DNA of 64,000 nucleotides, taken from Singulisphaera sp045290345. GTDB taxonomy: Bacteria; Planctomycetota; Planctomycetia; Isosphaerales; Isosphaeraceae. Positions within the stretch are counted from its first letter, which is position 1. Each line of letters starts with the position of its first letter. The notes below the pieces were generated by a model that saw only the letters and a list, made by a program, of their open reading frames with translations, had not been told where the DNA came from and searched no databases. The DNA is taken from assembly GCF_045290345.1 (NCBI RefSeq), contig NZ_CP155447.1, positions 4,030,001 through 4,094,000 of the forward strand. The letters run 5' to 3'. The translations under genes were made by a program, and so were the position numbers. Shown piece after piece: positions 16,833 through 25,683 of this stretch.

Positions 16833-18308
16833 ATGATTGATACTGAGGTCGAAAGGCCCCACGTCGTGCTCGTCGTGCCGCGCGGGGAGTCGGTGCGAAC
16901 GTTCCTCTATTCCGACACTCTCGGTTCCCTGGCCGCAAAGGCGCGGGTCACCTTGCTTTCGGTGATCGACGACGCGAAGTTCACGGATCACTTCCGATCA
17001 TCTTGCGATGAGCTCATTCCGCTCCGATACCATCCCGAGCATCGCGTGGTCTCGTATCTTCGCATGATCACCGATACCGCGCACGATCGCTGGCTCTGGA
17101 GCGAGGTGGCGAAGAACCGCTGGGAGATTCGCAGGGAGGAGGCGAAGGGGGGGGCCGCGCGCCTCAAGCGGGCCGTCCTGGAGGGGGTCTCGTGCGGGTT
17201 CGCGTTCCGTCGCGGGCTGGAGTTTCTGACCGGCCTGGAGCGGTACGTCAACTGGACGCTGAGGCCGACCGGCCACTTCGAGGCGCTCTGGGCGGAGTTG
17301 AAGCCGGATCTGGTCTTCAACTGCTCACACGTCCACGGTCCGGCGGGCGAACTCCCCCTCAAGTCGGCGCACCGTATGGGGATCCCCACCGCGGGCTTCA
17401 TCTTCTCGTGGGATAACCTCACGTCGCGGAGCCGGATCTTCGTTCCCTACGACGATTTCATGGTCTGGACCGACCGGATGCGTGATGACCTTCTCCGGCT
17501 CTATCGAGGGGTCCAACCCGATCACGTCTTCGTCACCGGGACACCCCAGTTCGACTTTCACTTCAAGGACGAGTACCACCTGAGCCGGGAGGAGTTGTGC
17601 CGGCGGATCGGGATCGATCCCAAACGCCCCTTCATCCTCTATACCACGGGGGTCGACAAGCACTTTCCCGAGGAGTATCGGCACGTCGAATCGGTCATCG
17701 GACTGCTGCAAGAAATCGAACCGGAGGTCAGACCCCAACTTGTGGTGAGGACCTATGTCAAGGGGACAAGTCCGGAGATGAGGGCGCTCGCCGACCGCAG
17801 GCACCCCGACGTGGTCTTTCCCCCCGTCCTCTGGGAGGAGAAGTGGTACACCCCACAGTACGAAGACCTAGCGCTCTACACGAGCCTGTTGAGGCACACA
17901 TGCCTTGGCATTAATGCCGCATCAACGGTTTCGCTTGAGCTGATGATTCACGACAAGCCGATCATCAATCTCGGTTTCGATCCCCCCGGCAGTCATCTGC
18001 CCTTTATTTTGCGGTTTGCGCGGCACATCGACTTCGACCATTTTCGCCCCGTCGCCCAAAGCGGAGCTACGATGGTGGCACGGTCGGTCGACGACATGAG
18101 GGCGATGCTCCATCAAGGTTTGACGCGACCATGGGATGGTCGCGAGGCGCGAAAATCATTTCTTCGGAGCATGTTCGGGACTTCGCTGGACGGCAACTCC
18201 GGTCGGCGGGTCGCCGATCGGCTCCTCGCTCTGGCCGGGCGCGGACGCACCGGCCGGTTCGAGGAGGTGCCTGTCAGCCCGAACGACAGCGCGACGATCG
18301 GCGTCTGA
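16833..18308 (+). CDS. putative GT-B fold glycosyltransferase (paralogue B)
   Basis: This 491-residue protein is related to the one at 12928-14424. Shared landmarks are FSWDNLTSRSRIFVPYDDF, VTGTPQFDFHF, LSREELCRRIGIDPKRPFIL and INAASTVSLELMIHDKPIIN. Where paralogue A has an HP pair, this protein reads VVRTYVKGTS, so the two have diverged in a region that often contacts the nucleotide. No signal peptide or membrane segment is apparent. It follows the NeuB gene by 45 bases. The likely role is cytoplasmic sugar transfer onto the growing glycan. I cannot assign donor or acceptor. Confidence 0.7.
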   Translation: MIDTEVERPHVVLVVPRGESVRTFLYSDTLGSLAAKARVTLLSVIDDAKFTDHFRSSCDELIPLRYHPEHRVVSYLRMITDTAHDRWLWSEVAKNRWEIRREEAKGGAARLKRAVLEGVSCGFAFRRGLEFLTGLERYVNWTLRPTGHFEALWAELKPDLVFNCSHVHGPAGELPLKSAHRMGIPTAGFIFSWDNLTSRSRIFVPYDDFMVWTDRMRDDLLRLYRGVQPDHVFVTGTPQFDFHFKDEYHLSREELCRRIGIDPKRPFILYTTGVDKHFPEEYRHVESVIGLLQEIEPEVRPQLVVRTYVKGTSPEMRALADRRHPDVVFPPVLWEEKWYTPQYEDLALYTSLLRHTCLGINAASTVSLELMIHDKPIINLGFDPPGSHLPFILRFARHIDFDHFRPVAQSGATMVARSVDDMRAMLHQGLTRPWDGREARKSFLRSMFGTSLDGNSGRRVADRLLALAGRGRTGRFEEVPVSPNDSATIGV

Positions 18309-18327
18309 CAATTTGGGAGCGCGAGCC

Positions 18328-19560
18328 ATGGAGAGCAAGCCTCGTCTGGGTGTCTTGACGCACGTTATGCCCTACCCCCGGAACGCCGGCCAACAGCAGC
18401 GCGTCTATTACACACTCAAGGCCGCGAGGGAAGAGTTTCATGTGACCTTGATCGCCCCGGTGCGCGATCAAGAGCTGCCCGAGGCCCGGAAGCATCTCGA
18501 CGGGCTCTGTGATGAGTTGCTCGTCTTGCCGTCGATTGAGGACGTCGGCCGGGCTGCCAGGTTATCGGCCGCCGCCAAGTCGTTGGTCTACTGCGCCGCC
18601 ACCGGTTTGCGACGCTCCAACTATTATCTCGGGGGGCTCCAATTCGACCCGAGCGTCGTTCGAACGCTCATCGCGGATCGCCAGTTGGATTGCCTCCTTT
18701 TCGAGTACTGGCACGCCTACCGATGCGTCGAATCGTTGAGAGACCTAATCCCCAAATTCGTGCTTGATATGCATAACGTGCTCTGGGTATCCCACGCGCA
18801 AAAGCTGAATGACCGTCGCGACCTGCCGGGACCCTGGAAGCGGTGGTCCGTCGCCAGATACAGGACGGGGGAGGAGCGAGCCTGGAGGATGTTCGACGGA
18901 GTGATCGCGATCAACCAGGAGGAACTGAAATATGCCTCGTCGGTCGTCAACGGCTGCGCTGATATGTTCTATGCACCGATGGGGATTGACCTGGGGGCGT
19001 GGCCGTACTCCTGGAGCCCGCAGCGCCCGGCGCGGGTCGCCTACTACGGCGGCCTCGGGAGCCCGCACAATCAGCAAGCGGCCTTGAGGTGCCTCGATCG
19101 GATCATGCCCGAAGTCTGGGATCGCGCTCCTGAGACGACGTTCTGGCTGGTGGGCAGCAACCCTCAAGAAACCTTACTCAAGCGGTCCGAAGACCCGCGA
19201 GTCAGAGTGACCGGCTTCGTTGAAGACGTCCAGCAGGTCCTCCGGACGATGACCGCCGTGGTCTGTCCGTGGTCGGGGCCTTACGGTTTTCGCAGCCGCC
19301 TTGTCGAGGTCATGGCGCTCGGGGTTCCGGTGGTCACGACGCTTGATGCGGTCAGCGGCATGGAGTTGGAAAACGGCCAGGGCATCCTGGTGGGTGAGGC
19401 CGACAATGACCTTGCCCGCCAGGTTCTCCGGCTTCTGAACGATGACGACTTCGCCGCCGAACAGAGCCACAGGGCTCGCTCCCAGGTCGAGGGACGCTAT
19501 GACGTCCCGAACACCTACGGCAAACTCATGAAAGACCTGAAACAGTGGTCATCCCCTTAA
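18328..19560 (+). CDS. glycosyltransferase, GT4-like
   Basis: The 410-residue protein has GT-B features: an N-terminal VMPYPRNAGQQQRVYYTLKA donor/acceptor loop, RVAYYGGLGSPHNQQAALR at the start of the C-terminal Rossmann domain, WLVGSNPQETLL, and the end segment SRLVEVMALGVPVVTTLDAV with the conserved glutamate and glycine-proline pattern. ATG 18328 lies 19 bases after the previous stop; a longer open frame upstream overlaps the preceding gene and is rejected. It is the first of several GT4-type enzymes in a row, each presumably adding one sugar. Its specificity cannot be read from sequence. Confidence 0.85.
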   Translation: MESKPRLGVLTHVMPYPRNAGQQQRVYYTLKAAREEFHVTLIAPVRDQELPEARKHLDGLCDELLVLPSIEDVGRAARLSAAAKSLVYCAATGLRRSNYYLGGLQFDPSVVRTLIADRQLDCLLFEYWHAYRCVESLRDLIPKFVLDMHNVLWVSHAQKLNDRRDLPGPWKRWSVARYRTGEERAWRMFDGVIAINQEELKYASSVVNGCADMFYAPMGIDLGAWPYSWSPQRPARVAYYGGLGSPHNQQAALRCLDRIMPEVWDRAPETTFWLVGSNPQETLLKRSEDPRVRVTGFVEDVQQVLRTMTAVVCPWSGPYGFRSRLVEVMALGVPVVTTLDAVSGMELENGQGILVGEADNDLARQVLRLLNDDDFAAEQSHRARSQVEGRYDVPNTYGKLMKDLKQWSSP

Positions 19561-19576
19561 ATAAAGGGCTAAGGCC

Positions 19577-20743
19577 TTGCGACTGGTCGTCTACTCGCAC
19601 AAGCCGTGCTGGCCGAGCGCTTGCTCGCCGTCCGGGTTTGCCACCGACGGCGGTTTCCCCTTTCAGATGGCCGCCCTCTCGGAGCTTTTCGAGTCGACCT
19701 GCCTGGTCGTTCCCTGTTCGCCCCCGGAGGATCGGGTCGGTGGCGCCCCGTTGGTGGGGCATCACCTCTCGGTCGTCCCACTTTCCCCGATGCTCGGCAG
19801 GGGGATCATGCGTAAGCTCGGGTTTCCCTTCTGGGCTCTGGGCAACGGCCGGACCATCCTCAAGAGCTTTGGCTTGGCCGACGCGATCCACACTCCGATT
19901 CCAGGGGACGTCGGGACCGTTGGCATGGTGCTCGCGGCCGTCGGAGGAAAGCGGCTGTTCGTGAGGCATTGCGGCGACTGGTCCCGGCGGAAGACGGTTG
20001 CCGAACTGTTCTGGAGATGGTTCATCGAGTCCTTCGCGGATCGACGGAACCTGATGCTGGCAACCGGCGGGGCGGACTTGCCTCCCTCAGCGAGCAATCA
20101 TGAGATTCAGTGGATTTTTTCCACGAGTCTGCGTGAGTCTGAACTCGTCGGCTGTGGTGTCGTCCACGAGCCCCCAGAAGATGGCCGGGCACGACTGATC
20201 ATCGCCTGTCGCCAGGAGCGCGAGAAGGGGACGGGAGTTGTCCTCGAAAGCCTCCCCTTGATCTTGAACGACTTCCCGAGAGCCACGCTCGACGTGGTCG
20301 GTGATGGCGGGGCCCTGGTCGGCCTCCGGGAGCAGGCTCGTTCGCTGGGCCTGAACGGGTGCGTGACCTTTCACGGCAAGGTCGACCACGATCGGGTCAC
20401 GGACCTATTCCGAGGGGCCGATCTGTTCTGTTACCCGACGTCCGCTTCGGAAGGCTTCCCCAAAGTCGTCCTGGAGGCCTTGGCCTGTGGCGTTCCCGTG
20501 GTGACGACACGCGTCTCCGTTCTTCCTCGGCTGATCGAGCAGGGGGGGGGCGTGTTGATCGAGGAGGCGACGCCCGCCGCCGTCGCTTCGGCTGTGAAGA
20601 CCTGCCTCTCTCATGCGGAAAGCTATCGAGATCTGTCGCGACGGGCCGTTCAGACGGCAAGCCGGTACTCACTCGAGCGGTGGCGGGACACGATCGGCGA
20701 CTTACTTCGGGAGCGGTGGGGACCGCTTCGAGCCCATGATTGA
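19577..20743 (+). CDS. glycosyltransferase, GT4-like
   Basis: This 388-residue GT-B protein begins MRLVVYSHKPCWPS, an N-terminal strand-loop of the family, and has RLIIACRQEREKGTGVVLES, TLDVVGDGGALVGLREQA, VTFHGKVDHDRVTDLFRGAD and SEGFPKVVLEALACGVPVVT. These are the standard GT4 donor-site landmarks, including the E-x7-E-like pattern. The start is TTG 19577, just after the preceding stop. Bases 20542-20550 are a run of nine G encoding part of QGGGVLI, which is a possible slippage site. The gene overlaps the next by eight bases. Confidence 0.85.
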   Translation: MRLVVYSHKPCWPSACSPSGFATDGGFPFQMAALSELFESTCLVVPCSPPEDRVGGAPLVGHHLSVVPLSPMLGRGIMRKLGFPFWALGNGRTILKSFGLADAIHTPIPGDVGTVGMVLAAVGGKRLFVRHCGDWSRRKTVAELFWRWFIESFADRRNLMLATGGADLPPSASNHEIQWIFSTSLRESELVGCGVVHEPPEDGRARLIIACRQEREKGTGVVLESLPLILNDFPRATLDVVGDGGALVGLREQARSLGLNGCVTFHGKVDHDRVTDLFRGADLFCYPTSASEGFPKVVLEALACGVPVVTTRVSVLPRLIEQGGGVLIEEATPAAVASAVKTCLSHAESYRDLSRRAVQTASRYSLERWRDTIGDLLRERWGPLRAHD

Positions 20744-21869
20744 GCTCGCCGGGTTACGAATCGCCTTTATCGCGGGGACGCTCGGGCAGGGCGGGGCCGA
20801 GCGCCAGCTTTATTACATACTCGGAGCGTTACGCGAGTCAGGCGTCGCGGTGCGCTTGCTCTGCCTGACTCGTGGAGAGTATTGGGAGCGGCGGATCCGC
20901 GCGCTGGGCGTGCCGGTGGCCTGGGCCGGGGCCTCCGAGTGGAAAGCCGCCAGGCTCTATCGGATCATTGCGACCCTGGCCGAGGACTCACCGGATCTGA
21001 TTCAGAGCCATCATTTTTATACGAATCTTTATGCTGAGGCGGCTGCCCGAGCGCTGGGAGCCCTTAGCGTCGGGGCGATCCGCAATGATGCACTCAGTGA
21101 AGTCCGGGCGAATGGGAGGATTCTTGGTCGTCTCAGCCTCCGGACTCCGCAGTGGATCGCCGCGAACTCCAGCGCGGGGATCCAAAACGCGATCGAACTC
21201 GGAGTTCCCTCTGGCCGGATCCGTCTTCTCTCGAATGTGGTGGACACCGAACAATTCTCTCCCCCGACGGTCGGTCGCGACAGTAACGTCGGCCAGCGCG
21301 CGGTGAGAATCCTCGCGGTGGGGCGATTGGAGCGGCAAAAGCGTTTCGACCGCCTGCTCGGCTTGCTCGCCCAACTGCGGAGTCGGACCACGTCGCGGTT
21401 CGTGGCTCGGATTGTGGGGGGCGGCTCGCTCGGTTCGGAACTCGAGGCCCAGGCGAACGCCTTTGGGCTGACGCCTGGGACCTTGCAATTTCAGCCCCCG
21501 ACGGCGGAGATGGCCTCCTTTTATCGGACGGCTGACGTGCTGGTTTTGACGTCCGACTGGGAGGGCACGCCGAATGTGGTTCTTGAAGCCATGGCGTCGG
21601 GACTGCCCGTGATGGCAACCAAGGTTGGTGGGGTCGCGGACCTGATCCAGCACGGCCTGACCGGTCTGCTCGCAGCTCCCGACGATGAGCGGGGGATGCT
21701 CGAGAACTTATCCGCACTCGTCGAGAGTGCGCGGCTCCGAAATCAACTGGGCGCAAGCGCCCGAGACTTCGTGGTTGCCAACCATTCCATGGAGGGGCTC
21801 CCCAGGCAACTCCGGTCGTTCTACGGTTCGATTGCCGGGCGTCCCGGCTTTGGATGGCAAACGCCATGA
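20736..21869 (+). CDS. glycosyltransferase, GT4-like
   Basis: The 377-residue protein starts MIELAGLRIAFIAGTLGQGG, where GTLGQGGAERQLYYIL is the N-terminal loop typical of GT4 enzymes. The C-terminal half has ILAVGRLERQKRFDRLLGLL, ARIVGGGSLGSELEAQ, LQFQPPTAEMASFYRTADV and SDWEGTPNVVLEAMASGLPV. ATG 20736 overlaps the previous gene's stop; the longer open frame is shadow. It is one of a tandem series of transferases in the glycan cluster, acting at the cytoplasmic membrane face. Donor and acceptor are unknown. Confidence 0.87.
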   Translation: MIELAGLRIAFIAGTLGQGGAERQLYYILGALRESGVAVRLLCLTRGEYWERRIRALGVPVAWAGASEWKAARLYRIIATLAEDSPDLIQSHHFYTNLYAEAAARALGALSVGAIRNDALSEVRANGRILGRLSLRTPQWIAANSSAGIQNAIELGVPSGRIRLLSNVVDTEQFSPPTVGRDSNVGQRAVRILAVGRLERQKRFDRLLGLLAQLRSRTTSRFVARIVGGGSLGSELEAQANAFGLTPGTLQFQPPTAEMASFYRTADVLVLTSDWEGTPNVVLEAMASGLPVMATKVGGVADLIQHGLTGLLAAPDDERGMLENLSALVESARLRNQLGASARDFVVANHSMEGLPRQLRSFYGSIAGRPGFGWQTP

Positions 21870-23209
21870 GAGCACGAGCGGATTCGAAGTTTGAGAACCC
21901 GTGGTATCGATACGTCGAGACCCATTTCGGAGCTTATGTCCTCTTTCATGTCCTCTTGGCCTTGTTGATTCGAGGGTCTGCCCTCCTCTCAACCCTCTAT
22001 TTCCTCGTGTTCTTCGGGGTGGCTTTGAGCCTCGCGGCCTCGAGGCGAGTCGAGGTCGCGGCGTTCGCCTGCTGCTACACCGCGGGGGCGGAAGTGCTTT
22101 GGCGGATGACCGGGGCAAGGATTCCCTGGGAGGCTGGGAAGTATGTCACATCGGCCATCCTCCTCGTTTCGATCGCCCGCTCCAGTCGGTGGCGATCGCC
22201 GGTTCTTCCATTTGTATACTTCGCCCTGTTGATTCCCTCGATCCTGTTCGTCATCACGATGTCGGATCTGGGCCGGATCCGACGAGACCTGAGTTTCAAC
22301 CTGTCCGGTCCTTTCTCACTGATGGTCGTCGCCTGGTTTTTCTCGCGCCTCGAGATTCGTCGGTCGGAGCTTTTATGTCTGTTCAAAGTGCTCGTCGGTC
22401 CGGTGGCGGGAATCGCGGCCATCGCGCTGTATACGACCCTGACGGCGGCGAACTTGCGGTTCGGTCATGAGTCTCTCAAGATCACGAGTGGCGGTTTCGG
22501 CCCCAATCAGGTCTCCTCGGTTCTCGGCTTGGGTTGTCTGCTCTGCATCCTCCATGTCATCGAGCCGAGGCTCGGGGCCCGCCGGCGGATGCTCATGTTC
22601 CTCGTGGCTGTGCTCTTCGCCGTCCATAGTGCCTTGACCTTCTCCCGCTCGGGCCTCTATTTCGCCGGCATCGGGACGGCGCTTGCCGTTCTCTGTACGT
22701 GCGGCAATCTGGTGCGAATGCTGAGGATCACGTCGGTATGTATGGCCGTTCTGGCTGCGGGGTATCTTCTGATCGTGCCACAGCTGGATGCCTCGACCAA
22801 TGGGGCCCTTGTGAAGCGGTTTGCTGATGCTGACTCGACCGGGCGCGACCAGCTCTTCGCCGCCGACTTGCAGGTCTGGTTGAATCACCCGATCCTCGGC
22901 GTGGGCCCCGGACAGTCGCGGCACGCGCACTTCAAACTGGGCCACGGTGGTGCGCTTGCCACCCATTCGGAGTACGCGCGGTTGCTCGCCGAACACGGCC
23001 TCTTCGGCCTCGTCTCGCTCGTGATCCTTCTGATCATGGGGATCCGCAACCTTTGCCAGGCCCGTACCGGCCACGCCGTGGGCTTGCTGTTGCCCGTCGT
23101 CGCGTGGGGACATCTGTTCCTGGTGACGAACGCCGCCCGGCTCGTGTCACCGTTTGCCCTGATCGGCCTGACCTTTGCGACTTTCACCGCGGAGCGTGAT
23201 CGATCATGA
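21866..23209 (+). CDS. O-antigen ligase/polymerase-like membrane protein
   Basis: This protein of 447 residues is very hydrophobic, with about ten to twelve membrane segments. It contains a long loop with RDQLFAADLQVWLNHPILGVGPGQSRHAHF and THSEYARLLAEHGLFGLVSL, the pattern of the Wzy_C/WaaL family (periplasmic loop with a conserved histidine). Such enzymes ligate or polymerise lipid-linked glycan outside the inner membrane. ATG 21866 overlaps the previous stop (ATGA); ATG 21854 would add four residues. Its presence alongside an ABC exporter is unusual and suggests a ligase rather than a Wzy polymerase. No flippase (Wzx) is visible. Confidence 0.85.
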   Translation: MRARADSKFENPWYRYVETHFGAYVLFHVLLALLIRGSALLSTLYFLVFFGVALSLAASRRVEVAAFACCYTAGAEVLWRMTGARIPWEAGKYVTSAILLVSIARSSRWRSPVLPFVYFALLIPSILFVITMSDLGRIRRDLSFNLSGPFSLMVVAWFFSRLEIRRSELLCLFKVLVGPVAGIAAIALYTTLTAANLRFGHESLKITSGGFGPNQVSSVLGLGCLLCILHVIEPRLGARRRMLMFLVAVLFAVHSALTFSRSGLYFAGIGTALAVLCTCGNLVRMLRITSVCMAVLAAGYLLIVPQLDASTNGALVKRFADADSTGRDQLFAADLQVWLNHPILGVGPGQSRHAHFKLGHGGALATHSEYARLLAEHGLFGLVSLVILLIMGIRNLCQARTGHAVGLLLPVVAWGHLFLVTNAARLVSPFALIGLTFATFTAERDRS

Positions 23210-24360
23210 CACAGCGCGCGCTTTTTGTCGGGAATTTCTTCTCGGGAGTTCCCGGGACGCGGGGGCCGATCGAGGATCTCGTTTCATTGCTCCCCGCCAC
23301 CGGCTGGTCGGCGATCACCACCTCGACCCGGCGCGGTCGGTTAGGCCGGCTTATTGACATGCTAAGAACAACCTGGATGAGGCGGCGTGAGTATTCGGTC
23401 GCTCACGTTGATGTTTACAGTGGTGCGGCCTTCGTCTGGGCCGAAGCCGTGTGCATCGCGTTGCGACGCGCAGGCAAGCCCTTTGTCTTGACGCTGCACG
23501 GCGGCAACCTGCCCGCGTTCGCCCGGCAGTGGCCAGGTCGCGTGCAACGGCTGCTCGGGGCGGCCGCAGCGGTCACGACCCCCTCGGGTTACCTCTGCTC
23601 CGAGATGTCATCCTACCGTGATGATATCTTGGTGTTGCCGAACTGCATCGATCTCCACGCCTATCGCTTCCGGCCGAGGCCTCAGCCTTCGCCTCGTCTG
23701 GTTTGGCTTCGGGCGTTTCACTCGATGTACAATCCCGAGTTAGCACCGAAGATCGTCAAGCTCCTCGAGTCCGATTACCCGCTCGTTCAGCTCACGATGA
23801 TCGGGCCGGATAAGGGGGACGGCAGTCTCGAACGGACTCAGTGGTCGGCCAGGGAACTTGGGGTGAGCCACCGCATCAACTACCCCGGCGGGCTCCCTAA
23901 GTCCGATATCCCCGCACTTCTCGACCAGTACGACGTCTTTCTCAATACCACGGACGTCGATAACACGCCGGTCAGCGTCGTCGAGGCCTTGGCCTGCGGT
24001 CTCTGCATCATCAGTACGAACGTCGGGGGAATTCCGTACTTGCTCGACGACGGCCGCGATGCGCTCCTGGTCCCTGCACGCGATCCGCATTCCATGGCCG
24101 CTGCGCTCCGCCGCCTTTTGACCGAACCGGGACTCGCGGCTCGGCTCTCCCATCAGGCTCGTGCCAAGGCGGAAACCCTCGATTGGTCTGCCGTCCTTCC
24201 AAAGTGGAATGCCATCCTGACCGATTCGGCCCAGCGGCCCAATCGAGGGCTCGCAAGCCGCGGTGGCCAACTGCCGGCGGCCGATCATTCGGCCCTCTCG
24301 GAGAGTCGGATGGAGAATCAAGGTTCAACGGAGTCAGAGTCACATGACTCGACTTCTTAG
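23206..24360 (+). CDS. glycosyltransferase, GT4-like
   Basis: This 384-residue GT-B protein has ALFVGNFFSGVPGTRGPIED at the N-terminus, VLTLHGGNLPAFARQWPGRV, TMIGPDKGDGSLERTQWSA, INYPGGLPKSDIPALLDQYD and the donor-site segment NTPVSVVEALACGLCIISTN. It begins with an ATGA overlap on the ligase gene. The last 35 residues are low in complexity and overlap the next gene's start. It belongs to the same tandem set of transferases. Function beyond sugar transfer is not visible. Confidence 0.86.
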   Translation: MTQRALFVGNFFSGVPGTRGPIEDLVSLLPATGWSAITTSTRRGRLGRLIDMLRTTWMRRREYSVAHVDVYSGAAFVWAEAVCIALRRAGKPFVLTLHGGNLPAFARQWPGRVQRLLGAAAAVTTPSGYLCSEMSSYRDDILVLPNCIDLHAYRFRPRPQPSPRLVWLRAFHSMYNPELAPKIVKLLESDYPLVQLTMIGPDKGDGSLERTQWSARELGVSHRINYPGGLPKSDIPALLDQYDVFLNTTDVDNTPVSVVEALACGLCIISTNVGGIPYLLDDGRDALLVPARDPHSMAAALRRLLTEPGLAARLSHQARAKAETLDWSAVLPKWNAILTDSAQRPNRGLASRGGQLPAADHSALSESRMENQGSTESESHDSTS

Positions 24361-25636
24361 TCTTTTACGATTCGCGGACCGGGCGCTTCTCACCCAGGCG
24401 GCCCGCGCGGCTGGGCGGGTGATTCGGGGACGAATCCGACACGTTCTCGTTCCGCCTTTGTCGCGGGCGTTCAAGTCGCCTTACCTCGCAAACTCCGCAC
24501 TTCATGCCACTCCGGAACGCTATGGCGTCGTCGAATACGGTTGCGGCGAGACAATCACCGTCCCGCGGCCGCCTGATTCGGGTGAGCTCCCGGGCTCCTT
24601 TGTCAAGCGGGTCGGGACCTGGAATCTCAGCAGACCCTGGTATGCGCTGATAGCTGACGCGCGACTGCTCGGTCCGACCGCGCTCGCTTATACGGCTGAG
24701 AACGCGATCGTGGGCGAGTCGATCATCCCGGAGAACTATGCGGTTCGCGGCGCACCGGTCACAACTCGCTCGGTCTGCCTGTCCGCGCTCCCCCCGTCTT
24801 GGTTTCCCAGGGTCGACGAAGCCTGTTCGATGGTGGGGCCGTGGAGCCAGAGTTACTTCGAGTGGTTGGTGGAATTCCTCCCCCGCCTGCGGGCCGTGGA
24901 GCACTTTAGGGAGTGTACCGGCCGCCGTCTCAAGATCATCATCGACGCGAAACCGACCCCTTGGCAGTGGGAATCTCTGCAATTGCTGGGATTCACACCC
25001 GACGACTTGATCGTTTGGAATGGGCGGGCTGCACGGGTCGGTTTGCTACTCGTTCCCTCGTTTCCGCGCAGGCTCTGTGAACCCGGACGAGCGATCAGCC
25101 TGGTCTCTCCCGAGGCGCTCCGTTGGACGCGCGACTCGATCCTCTCCAAGCTCCCGCCCGCCAGTGAGGACGGGCCCAGGCGGGTCCTGATCTCCCGTCG
25201 CAAAGCACCCGGGCGAAGAGTGGTCAACGAAGACGAGGTGATGGGCCTTCTCTCTCGGTTCGGGTTTGTGAGTCGGGTGCTCGAAGACCTCTCATTCACC
25301 GAGCAAGTCCGGCTTTTCGCGAAGGCCAGGTGCGTCGTCGCGCCCCACGGCGCCGGCCTCGCCAACATGACCTTCTCACGCGAGTTACGCGTGGTTGAGC
25401 TCTATGGCTCGTACGTCAACCCGAGCTTCTTCACCCTGGCGGCGAGCTTGAACTTCCGGTACGGCTGCCTCAGGTGCGAATCCATTCGTTCGATTCACCC
25501 GAAGCGAGATGATTTGAAGATCGACATCATCAAGCTCGAGAGACTTCTCGGAGAAATCGAGGCCGGGTGCCGTTCGCAGTTGTTGCAGGCCTCGGGAGAA
25601 CGCCGAGATCATGAGGCAATTTTCGGTCCGGGATGA
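24344..25636 (+). CDS. glycosyltransferase family 61-like protein (DUF563)
   Basis: The 430-residue protein carries the DUF563/GT61 hallmark in its C-terminal third: RVLISRRKAPGRRVVNEDEV, LEDLSFTEQVRLFAKARC, VAPHGAGLANMTF and VVELYGSYVNPSFFTLAASL. Upstream, WSQSYFEWLVEFLPRL matches the conserved W-x-[HY]-F-x-E-x-LPRL region. In this family the HGAGL segment lies at the donor site. The ATG at 24344 overlaps the previous gene by 17 bases. It is one of two non-GT4 transferases in the series and may add a distinct branch sugar. Confidence 0.85.
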   Translation: MTRLLSLLRFADRALLTQAARAAGRVIRGRIRHVLVPPLSRAFKSPYLANSALHATPERYGVVEYGCGETITVPRPPDSGELPGSFVKRVGTWNLSRPWYALIADARLLGPTALAYTAENAIVGESIIPENYAVRGAPVTTRSVCLSALPPSWFPRVDEACSMVGPWSQSYFEWLVEFLPRLRAVEHFRECTGRRLKIIIDAKPTPWQWESLQLLGFTPDDLIVWNGRAARVGLLLVPSFPRRLCEPGRAISLVSPEALRWTRDSILSKLPPASEDGPRRVLISRRKAPGRRVVNEDEVMGLLSRFGFVSRVLEDLSFTEQVRLFAKARCVVAPHGAGLANMTFSRELRVVELYGSYVNPSFFTLAASLNFRYGCLRCESIRSIHPKRDDLKIDIIKLERLLGEIEAGCRSQLLQASGERRDHEAIFGPG

Positions 25637-25683
25637 ATTTTGAGCCTTGAAGTCGGATCCCGACCCATGGAGGTCGAACTGCC

